From Clarkia xantiana subsp. parviflora (Eukaryota > Streptophyta > Magnoliopsida > Myrtales > Onagraceae): DNA of 64,000 bases. The stretch covers positions 50,896,204 to 50,960,203 of the forward strand of contig JAPTYO010000002.1 of the NCBI GenBank assembly GCA_036873135.1, written 5' to 3'. Each line of letters begins with the position of its first letter. The stretch's first letter is position 1. The notes under the pieces were generated by a model. It ran no database searches, was not told the origin of the DNA, and was given only the letters and a program-made list of their open reading frames with translations. The translations under genes were made by a program, and so were the position numbers. Below are positions 9,181 through 17,514 of this stretch, one piece after another.

Positions 9181-11575
9181 TCAGTCAGAACCCTCGGGGG
9201 AGTCACCCTCACCCCCTGAAGCTGAACCGCCAGCGGAAATGGATGAAGAGGAGGAGTCTGAGGTACCAATCTCCACAGGTGTAGCATCCACCTGGGCAGG
9301 GACAGGCTCGTCTGCAACGGCAGCCTGACCCATCAGAACAGTCGCGTAGCCAGTGGCATATGGCCCAAAGTCACCAAGGTCACCAAAGGGGAACTGAGGA
9401 TCAATCCGGTATATGTGATCAACCAGATACTCACCGAACTGGTTCATCTCCTGGGTGAGACGCGTGCTATAGTCGGCGGTGAAGGCAGAGGAGGCCTTGT
9501 ATTCAGATACCGCGACAGCCCTCTCCTCCGCCCGACACTTAGTCTCCAACCTCCGCAGCTCCTCAGAATGGACAGACGCGGCAACCTCAGCTTCCCGGCG
9601 CAAACTGCCCACAGTGGTCTCAAGCAAGGACACCTGGTCCTGGAGCTCCTGCAGCCTCAAATCAGATATACGCGCCTTCTCGGCAGCAGTGGCGACCTCC
9701 GCCTTGAGAGAAACCTGGCTGTCCTCAAGGGTCTTCCTCTCGTCAGATAACTCGAGCACGAGCGAGGACATGTTCACCATGTCAGATATGCCCTAACAAT
9801 TCAAACAAGGGATGAATAACCGAAAGATAGACATTATGAAAGAAATAAGAGGAAAGCAAAGAACAACTTACAGGTGCATAACGAGAAAGTACCCCTTGAA
9901 CAAAGCGCCGAGTCTCCCCAGGAGACTTGGGCGGAGCAACACGATCCCCAGGGGGAACGGCACCGCGGAGTACGCGGACACCAACCTCAGGAGTCCGCAA
10001 AGAGGAAGTGCTATCGAGGTGGAACTCCTTCAGACCAGCGAAGGGAGTCCACTCAGACCCAATAACATCTTCATCAGTGAGCCGTGCGAAATCCTTCCGA
10101 CTTAAAGTCGGAGGCCCACCTACACAAGCAAAGCAAGTCAAAGGAGAGTATAAACATACAAGGATCAGCACAAGGTAGAGATCATACCTGAGGACCGTGC
10201 CCTCGGCTGGGGGGCAGGGGAACCACCACCAGCAGGTCGCTTCCCTTTGTCAGCCAGGGAAGGCACCTCTTCGACCACCATCTCCTTATCACGAGATAGG
10301 GTCGGAGGACGAGCAGTAGGCGAAGCAGGATCCACAGCCTTCTTCCTCTTAGCAGCCGAGGCCCCGGCCTCAGAATCAGATCGCCGCGGCTTGGACTTGG
10401 AAGGTCCAGAATCTCTGCCAACGGAGACGACCCTCTCAGTCACCAAGGGGGAGTGCACTAGCAAGGTAAGAAAAACAAGATAAGGAAAACATAAGTTATA
10501 TCATAAAGAAGCAAATAGGAAAAAGCATACCAGAGGCCCCAGCCTTCTTCCCAGGCAGGGGGGATTTCTTCAAAGCAGAACTAGAAGGAGCCTTCCTCTT
10601 GCTCAGGTCAACAGGGGCTCCCTGCACGTTATAGGTTTTTCCATGAAACCAACCTACAAAGGAAGAGCAGAAGGTAAATAAAGATGGAAAGACCAAGTGA
10701 CATACCGAACCCCCGGAGTCAGGAGTCAGACTGATCCCGGCCTCGTAAAGATCCGTCTCAGTTATTAAAGCACGGTGCAGTAAGACCGGGTCCTGTTGCT
10801 CTCGTGAATGATCTTCATAGTCTTCAAATCATCCGAAGAGAACTCTCCAAAAGCAGGCCAACCATCGGACCGATCCTCATTCAGGACCGACCAAGTGACG
10901 TATCGGTCCGTAATGAAGAAGTAGTGCTTAGCCCAGTGACTGGCCGAATTGTCAATCTGGGTCACAAAACGGAGGGAGGTATCCCACTCAACCCCACTCA
11001 ACCCGAAATCAGAGAATCGGGGATCTTTGAAGGTCGGATGGCGAGTTACGAAACTCGCAAACCCCACCCTCGTCCGGTACTGGAACCGATAGAAACATCG
11101 GAATAGAACGAGAGAGTACTTCCAGGAGTACCAATGGCACAATACCCGGAAGCCCACCCAGATGCGGAGGGCACTGGGGGCAAGGTTCACAGGAGAAATC
11201 CTGAAGAACCTGCTCAACTCTATAAGCTCGTCACAGTAAGGTAGCCTCAGCCCGAATCGGATCTGAGAGGGGTACACGGCGACCTTCCCTATAGGAGGCT
11301 CCGTCGCCGTCCCGCGAGTATTCCCCAAGGAGGGGAGAAAAGGATACAAAGGCTCATCTAGGGGACTGATATCTCCTAGGGTGACATGTTCGTTGTAATC
11401 GGACCTAGTGATATGGTTCTCTGACAGAATAGCAAGACCTAAGGCAAAGATAGCAAGAAACCCCAAAGCACAAATCAAATTTCGACTAATACCCCAAGGA
11501 AGGTCACGATACTAAGCTAGCAATAGGAAAGGAAGCAACGCGACTGAAAAGGAAGAGAAAAAGGAACTCACTCAT
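9181..11575 (-). pseudogene. Element C antisense accessory gene (putative gypsy-type transposon domain, spliced)
   Basis: It is encoded opposite to gag. The likely start is an ATG at 11575. Exon 1 is four coding bases followed by GTGAGT, and intron 1 (11421-11571) ends CTGTCAG. Exon 2 then encodes the conserved domain (LYPFLPSLGNTRG, IRFGLRLPYCDELIEL, GFRVLCHWYSWKYSL, HYFFITDRYVTW), which matches the plant family described as putative gypsy-type transposon. Its frame meets a stop at 10765, and reading on to the conserved small intron at 10654-10705 needs a frameshift. Later blocks include a basic nuclear-like region (about 10165-10464). The last exon (9181 to about 9780) has a coiled coil of ~110 residues and a serine/glutamate-rich tail. 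Antisense ORFs are known in Tat elements such as Grande and Retand. The function is unknown. Confidence 0.65.
10654..10705 (-). other. Conserved 52-bp intron of the antisense gene, element C
   Basis: On the minus strand GGTTCG|GTATGT leads to TTTGTAG|GTTGGTTTC. The corresponding interval in element D is 30864-30915 (also 52 bp) and in E is 37538-37591 on the plus strand (54 bp). The boundaries are conserved while the interior is not. The length is below what is usual for plant introns. Confidence 0.5.
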
Positions 11576-12098
11576 CCTTCGGAGAATACGGCGTCTCTGA
11601 AGAGTCTGCGTACGTGGACACCACCAGGAGTATAGTACCTACCACAGCACGACAAATATCAAGACAAGAAAAATTTCCGAAGAACCGGAAATACTCCGAC
11701 ACCCGACCAACGACAACAATCAAAGATCCAAAGACACCCAGCAAAGATAGTCAACACGAGCCAAGAACACTACAACAACCAAGTCAAATAATTTTATCCA
11801 AGCCTAAGGTCGGGTTTTGGAAAAAATTACCATTATACCCTCCAACAAAGATCAACACACCAACGGCGGCACGACATCAAATTCAAGACCGGGATAACCC
11901 AATCGGACAAGAAACCATATCCGGACGACCGGCAAACATTTTTTCCCAAAATCCACAACTACCAACGGCTATCTACGACAATCAAATCTCGGCAATCAAG
12001 CATCGGCGATCAAATCTCGGCAATCAAGCATCGGCAAACAAATATCGACGATCCAAAAATCAACGTTTTACGCGGTAATGGAAAGGAAAAGAGCGGAC
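11576..12098 (-). other. Probable 5' UTR intron of element C antisense gene
   Basis: This is AT-rich, low-coding sequence. At its upstream edge (minus strand) CGGGTTTTCCGAAG|GTCCG resembles a splice donor. Element D has the matching CGGGTTTTCTGAAG|GTTCG ending at 32580. The matching edges suggest a leader intron, but no transcript evidence is available. Confidence 0.35.
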
Positions 12099-12660
12099 CT
12101 TCGGAAAACCCGACCCGATGTGGTAAACGGGTCCGGAATTCGAATTTCGAAGCCGATTGAAATCAGCCCCTCGCCGGAGTTCTAATCCCGCCGTCGCCGG
12201 AGTCGTTCCCGGCCGTTTCCCCGTCGTCGGAGTTGGCTCCAAATCTCGCCGGAGCTCCTGGTCCCGCCGTCGACTATTCTGGCCGAGGCTAGCGCTGCCG
12301 TCGCCGGAGGAAAGCTCGCCGTCGAAGCCTCCCAACGCCGCTGCTCGTCTGGTCGCCGCCCTCAGTCGACCGCCGATGTCGAGCTAGGTTCCACCTCCGC
12401 CAGCAGCAGCTTCGACGTCGCCCTGGTCTGCCGGTCCGTCCCGCCTCTGCGTCGCCGTCCACCAGTCGCCGGAAATCGAGTCGCCGTTGGGAGATGCTGA
12501 TCCGCCGGTGGCCTTCGCCTGCACTGGTGACCTCCTTTCACCGGAATTGCTGGTCGGATTTCTGTCTTGTGGTGGAAATTCCGGCCGGCCCTTACCTTGG
12601 GGGTGCTCTCCAACCTTTCTTGCTCTCCAAGGGTAAGTGAAGAAGGAAGATGGTGGCTAG
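12099..12660 (-). other. GC-rich leader of element C antisense gene
   Basis: This CpG-rich block, full of GCCGTCGCCGGAG-like words, stands out from its AT-rich surroundings. Similar GC-rich blocks lie upstream of the antisense genes of D (32620-32960) and F (50140-50290). I read it as the transcribed leader exon and not as a coding gene, because the frames differ between the copies. Confidence 0.45.
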
Positions 12661-13254
12661 GGTGACTCTTGGAGGTATTTTTCTAACTCCCCTCTTTTAT
12701 GTTAAAAGGATGATAGGGTTTTTTAGGGGGTTTTAATCACCACCATCCATCTAGCTTTAAGAAAAATCTAAGGGCCAAGGAAAGATCATCTTTTTTATCC
12801 CTTTCACCTATAGCTAAGTATATTCCCATACTTAGAGGAATTATCAAGTTAGTTTTATTTTTGGAGCATTCCATACTTAGGAAAAATTTTGGCCAAAGTT
12901 AAATTTTCTCCTTATTTAGATGAAGTCCCGGCACGAAATTGAAGCGTAAGTTATTTAATTGCATTCGTATCACATCCCTGTGCAAGTTTGTATTTTTTGA
13001 GTATATACCTGTAGCAGAGATAAGTTTATTACTCCCGCCTCAGACGGACGCGTGCCTAGGCACACGTCCGTGCTACTCTGACGTTTACAATTCTTCTATC
13101 TCATTAGACAGGGGGGCAGAGTCAGAGGCACGCATCCATGGGTAAGCAGGCACTCAGAAAAAGAAGGTAAAATCCCGGTTTCAAATTGCGCGTGTCATAC
13201 CATCCTAAAATAGAGTCAATCAAGGGTTAGGCCATTGGTTGACTCGGGGGCATG
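12661..13254 (+). other. Element C 3' internal end: antisense promoter region and polypurine tract
   Basis: The minus strand reads CATAAAAGAGGGG near 12695, a weak TATA-like match upstream of the GC-rich leader. D has a clear TATATAAA at the corresponding place. The block ends with GACTCGGGGGCATG (13241-13254), the polypurine tract that primes plus-strand synthesis, directly before the 3' LTR. Confidence 0.5.
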
Positions 13255-14061
13255 TGATGGATATACGCCCAATTTGAACCCGTTGACTTCCAAACCGTTG
13301 TATTTTTATCGTCCCATTTATGATTGCAAATCGAAACTTCAACCCGGACACTCCGCGAGAACATCGACGGCTCGGACGGGGCCGGGGCGCCCGTCCGAAA
13401 GAGGCGAACTCACCTAGGTGAGGTTGGGTGGCCACACCCGACCTCCCCTAGGGGAGATCGGGTCAGCCAACCCGATCCCTCCTAGGAGGGATGGGGTTGG
13501 CCAACCCCACCCTCCCTAGGAGGGGTTGGGTGCCCTCACCCAACCCCTACCCTTGGGGGTCGGATTCCTCCCCCCCAAGGGTCCCGACACCATCTTCAGA
13601 CGCCCATGCTCGGTCCACTCCGCCTACCTCCTCCGAATCCTAAAGTCTTAATTATACGTTTGAAGGTTAATTAATTGTGTTTAAAGGTTAACGATGTCAT
13701 TAAGCCACCTTAATGACACCGTTGCCTATAAATACCCCACCTTCACAACTCATTTGATCATCTTGGCTATTTGAACAATTTAGCTCTGACATCTCTCTAG
13801 CTTTATCTCTCTAGAAATATAGTTCTGACTTAGGCATCGGAGAGGGTTCACCAGGCACCACCCCCCCCCCCTCCTCCGTGTCTGGTATTGCCCCTTTTGC
13901 AGGGCAAAGGGAGAGAAGAAGAGAAGGAACCAAGGGAAGAAGGAAAGGAAGAAGGACATAGACAAAGACAAGGCAATTCGAGAAGACCGGATCATACACA
14001 TCCCCCGTAAGAAGTGGGATCAAAGCCGACACTCCATTGACCGAGATCCCATAACTTAACA
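13255..14061 (+). repeat. Element C 3' LTR (807 bp)
   Basis: It is identical to the 5' LTR except for five missing palindromic units, C-run length differences (7 versus 8 and 11 versus 8) and two adjacent substitutions near 13645. It is followed by the GTCAC duplication and then by the rest of B's gag. Confidence 0.95.
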
Positions 14062-14066
14062 GTCAC

Positions 14067-15056
14067 GACACCAACCACTGTCGGGAACTGAAGTAGGAGA
14101 TCGAAAATCTGATCCAGAAGGGAAAGCTCAAGGAATTCGTCGGGGATAAGCGGTGCCGATCCCGCTCTCGATCCCAATCGCGGTCCCGTTCTCGATCCCA
14201 CGACCGGTCCCCAAAAAGGAAGAGAATCGATCCAGAGTCATCTGGTGCCCGCAAGGATAGACGGGGCACCATCAATGTGATCCATGGAGGATTTGCTGCT
14301 GGAGGTGATACTTCATCCGCCCGAGAGGTCTACGCCTCTAGAATCCCTACGGCGGTGGTGCTGGGTAAGAGGTCCCGATCCTGGACCTTGAAAGAAGGGA
14401 TGGTAATCTCCTTCTCGTCAGAAGACCTCATAGGCGTGGAGACTCCGCACGACGATGCCTTGGTGGTAACCTTGGACGTAGATGTATTTGAAATGAAGAT
14501 TATTCTAATCGACGGGGGGAGCTCCTCCGACATCCTATTCAGGGACGTGTTGGAGGCTATGGGGAAGACGAAGAAAGATCTAAAGGAGGCAAACTTCCCG
14601 ATGGTCGGGTTCTCTGGCTCAACCTCCTATCCGCTAGGAGTAATCACCTTACCAGTGGAGTTTGGTAGCGGGTGGAAATCAGAAAGGAGGAACGTGGAGT
14701 TTGTTGTGGTTGACTCCCCGGGGACCTACAACGCGATTATCGGGAGGACCACTATTAATCCTCTGATGGCGGTCGCCTCGACAGTACACCAGAAGATGAA
14801 GTTCCCGACCGACCACGGAGTCGGAGAGGTCAAGGGCGACCAAGTGGCTTCCCAAAAATGCTACGTTAATGCCACCCGGAGGAGGAGGCGAGAAGCCATG
14901 ACTGTCCTCCAGACAGACACTGATCCTAGAGAAGAGTTTGGGCGTCCCGCCCCCGTAGAAAATCTGAAAGAAGTCGAGATCGACGGACCCCGGAGGAAGG
15001 TGAAAATCGGGTCTGCTTTGACCGTGGAGACAGCCAAAAACTGGTGGAGTTGTTGA
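14067..15056 (+). pseudogene. Element B gag end and protease
   Basis: The frame continues B's zinc knuckle (DTNHC) after removal of C, then meets an in-frame TAG six codons later. It continues through an arginine/serine-rich stretch and the Tat-type gag-protease linker (INVIHGGFAAGG, PHDDALVVTLDVD). The retropepsin domain follows, with ILIDGGSSSDIL at the active-site position and YNAIIGRTTINP as the flap-distal motif. The open part runs from 14277 to 15056 and ends in a frame different from that of the downstream pol ORF, so at least one stop and one frameshift separate gag from pol. Confidence 0.85.
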
Positions 15057-16501
15057 AGGAGTTCAAGGAGCTGTTTGCCTGGTCCCCGAGCGATATGCCA
15101 GGAATCAGCCCCGATGTGATCGTACACGAGCCGAAGATAGACCCCGCAATCAAGCCTATCACGCAGAAAAGGCGTCCGATGGGCACGGATAAGAAGATCA
15201 CGATCCAGCAGGAGGTGGGCAGGTTGCTCGATGCTGGGTTCATTAAGGAGCTCCGATTCCAGACTTGGGTTGCTAACCCAGTGCTGGTAAAGTCCCGACA
15301 AGCGGAGGATCATGTGCACAACCTAACCATAGAATTTGAGCGGATGAGGCTCCATCAAGTTCACTTGAACCCGACGGAATGCGCCTTCGGAGTCCACTCA
15401 GGGAAGTTTTTGGGCCTTATGGTGAGCCAGAGAGGAATTGAGGTGAATCCTGAGAAGCTGAGGGCAATCGAGGAGATGCAGTCTCCGATAAACCATCAGG
15501 AGATACAAATGCTGAACTTAGGATATTATTGGCCCACGATGAACAAAGAAGCAACGGCGTTGGTCCGATCCTGCGACGCGTGCCAGAGGTACGCCCCAAG
15601 TATCGCGGCTCCGGCCGCTAATCTGACATCTATCAAGAGCGCGTGGCCCTTCGCGCAGTGGGACATCGACTTGGTGGGGCCTCTTCCACAAGCACAAGGT
15701 CAATGTAAGTATTTACTTGTAGCTATCGATTATTTTTCGAAATGGATAGAGGCAAAGGCGTTGGCCAGAACAACGGGGAACCAGATCGTCAAGTTCCTCC
15801 AGACCCACATCGTGTCCAGATACGGGATTCCTAAGATGGTGATCAGCGACAATGGTCCACCGTTTAACTGCTCTCAGGTGAGGGAGTATCTGGAAGAGTT
15901 GAACATCGAGCATCGGACTGCTCCTGTGCGCCATGCTCAGACTAATGGCCAGGTAGAATCAGCCAACAAAATCGTGATGGACGGCCTCATGAAGAGGGTC
16001 TATGCCTTGAAGGGCAAATGGCTGAACGAACTAGAAAACGTGCTATGGGCTGTTAGAACGACACCCAAACGATCAACAGGGGAGACTCCGTTTGGCCTCG
16101 TTTATGGCACGGAGGCTGTCGCCCTCGTGGAAGTAGCCGTTGCGTCCCATCGGATGAGATATTACGAGCCCCTGACAAATGATGAGATGAGGCGTCTGGA
16201 CTTGGACTTACTCGAAGAGAAGAGGCGGGAAGCCGATGAAGTCCAAGCTCGAATGCGTTTGGTGACGGCCAGGTACTACAATCGGCGAGTGAAGTCCCGA
16301 CAGTTCTTCGTCGGGGAGCTGGTTTGGCGTCGCAACGAGTTCACCCTTCTGGATCGAATCAACAAGATGTCACCAAAATGGGAAGGACCTTATAAGGTCG
16401 TGGGGATGCCAGCCCCGAATGCATACAAGTTGGAAGACCTCGATGGCAGAACGTTAAAGCATTCTTTTAGTGGCGAACACTTGAAGAAACACCATGCCTG
16501 A
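15044..16501 (+). CDS. Element B pol with two internal in-frame deletions (485 aa), integrase intact
   Basis: It begins in the RT N-terminus (FAWSPSDMPGI, QEVGRLLDAGFIKE, WVANPVLVK) and jumps straight to the sequence that normally follows the RT YxDD motif (KSRQAEDHVHNL). It runs through the RT thumb (LNPTECAFGV) and then jumps from NHQEIQ into the integrase at NLGYYWP. The RT catalytic core, both RNase H domains and the integrase N-terminal region are missing, yet the frame stays open throughout. The integrase core keeps its D-D-E residues (WDIDLVGPL, ISDNGPPF, NGQVESANK). It is followed by the conserved C-terminal GELVWRRNEF and KWEGPYKV. No initiator is implied by the first ATG; pol is normally made from a polyprotein. 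Confidence 0.9.
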   Translation: MELLKEFKELFAWSPSDMPGISPDVIVHEPKIDPAIKPITQKRRPMGTDKKITIQQEVGRLLDAGFIKELRFQTWVANPVLVKSRQAEDHVHNLTIEFERMRLHQVHLNPTECAFGVHSGKFLGLMVSQRGIEVNPEKLRAIEEMQSPINHQEIQMLNLGYYWPTMNKEATALVRSCDACQRYAPSIAAPAANLTSIKSAWPFAQWDIDLVGPLPQAQGQCKYLLVAIDYFSKWIEAKALARTTGNQIVKFLQTHIVSRYGIPKMVISDNGPPFNCSQVREYLEELNIEHRTAPVRHAQTNGQVESANKIVMDGLMKRVYALKGKWLNELENVLWAVRTTPKRSTGETPFGLVYGTEAVALVEVAVASHRMRYYEPLTNDEMRRLDLDLLEEKRREADEVQARMRLVTARYYNRRVKSRQFFVGELVWRRNEFTLLDRINKMSPKWEGPYKVVGMPAPNAYKLEDLDGRTLKHSFSGEHLKKHHA

Positions 16502-16504
16502 ATA

Positions 16505-17340
16505 AAGTCGCCTTAAGTGGTGCCCGATAAAGTCGCCTTAAGTGATGCCCGATAAAGTCGCCTTAAGTGGTGCCCGATAAAGTCGCCTTAAGTGGTGCCC
16601 GATGTAAAAACGCCTTAAGTGGTGTATGCTGTTTATCGTTTAATTCGATGTAAGCCAATTTTATGCCATCAATAAATAAAGAGGTTGCTTCCAGTAAGAG
16701 TTGTCCTTAGATTTATGCTAAGTGTCAAAGTCGCCTTCAGCGGTGCACGAGAAAAGTCGCCTTCAGTGGTGCATGAGAAAAGTCGCCTTCAGTAGTGCAT
16801 GAGAAAAGTCGCCTTGAGTGGTGCACGGGAAAAGTCGCCTTAAGTGGTGCACGATATAAAGTCGCCTTGAGTGGTGCACGGGAAAAGTCGCCTTCAGTGG
16901 TGCACGATATTAAGTCGTCTTAAGTGATGCACGATTCTTAGATTTACTCTAAGTAATATTAAGTCGCCTTAAGTGGCGCAAGTTGAAAAGTCGCCTTGAG
17001 TGGTGCACGATCTTAAGTCGCCTTGAGTGGTGCACGATATTAAGTCGTCTTAAGTGATGCGTGATCCTTAGATTTACTCTAAGTAATAGTAAGTCGCCTT
17101 AAGTGGCGCAAGTTGAAAAGTCGCCTTGAGTGGTGCACGATATTAAGTCGTCTTAAGTGATGCGTGATCCTTAGATTTACTCTAAGTAATAGTAAGTCGC
17201 CTTAAGTGGCGCAAGTTGAAAAGTCGCCTTGAATGGTGCACGATCTTAAGTCGCCTTGAGTGGTGCACGATATTGAGTCGCCTTAAGTGGTGCGTGGAAT
17301 TAAGTCGCCTTGAGTGGTGCAAGTTATTAAATCATCGGGA
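16505..17340 (+). repeat. Tandem array of element B (GTCGCCTTAAGTGGTGC family)
   Basis: About 25-30 units of 24-30 bp carry the core AGTCGCCTTAAGTGGTGC, often with GCC/GGC arms around TTAAGT. Higher-order copies with ACTCTAAGTAATA insertions recur near 16930, 17070 and 17170. Element A has the same core at 22468-22960. Confidence 0.93.
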
Positions 17341-17514
17341 AGGACGTACGAAAATGTCTTAAGTGTCGAAGTATCGACTTAAGCAAGTATAATAAAGTTA
17401 CTCGGAGAAGTGCAACGAAAGAATCGGAACTAAAGAAGTCTGATATTGATAAAGGGCTCGAGGACCCGACGGTGACAAAAGAAAAGAAGATACAAGGACT
17501 CTAAAAGTAAACAT
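17341..17514 (+). other. Spacer between array and antisense gene of element B
   Basis: This short non-coding stretch probably holds the 3' UTR of the antisense gene. No signal was recognised. Confidence 0.5.

Larger units (their letters stand above)
3332..14061 (+). mobile_element. Element C: non-autonomous gag-only Ty3/gypsy retrotransposon inserted in B gag
   Basis: The LTRs are 3332-4306 and 13255-14061, with perfect duplications GTCAC at 3327-3331 and 14062-14066. Outside the palindromic array and C runs I find only two substitutions between the LTRs, so this is the youngest insertion seen here. Inside are a primer site, one long gag-protease ORF (4358-7639), two tandem arrays (7898-8730), an antisense accessory gene (9181-11575), its GC-rich leader and a polypurine tract (about 13239-13254). 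No reverse transcriptase or integrase sequence is present, so movement must have relied on enzymes from another element. Confidence 0.93.
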
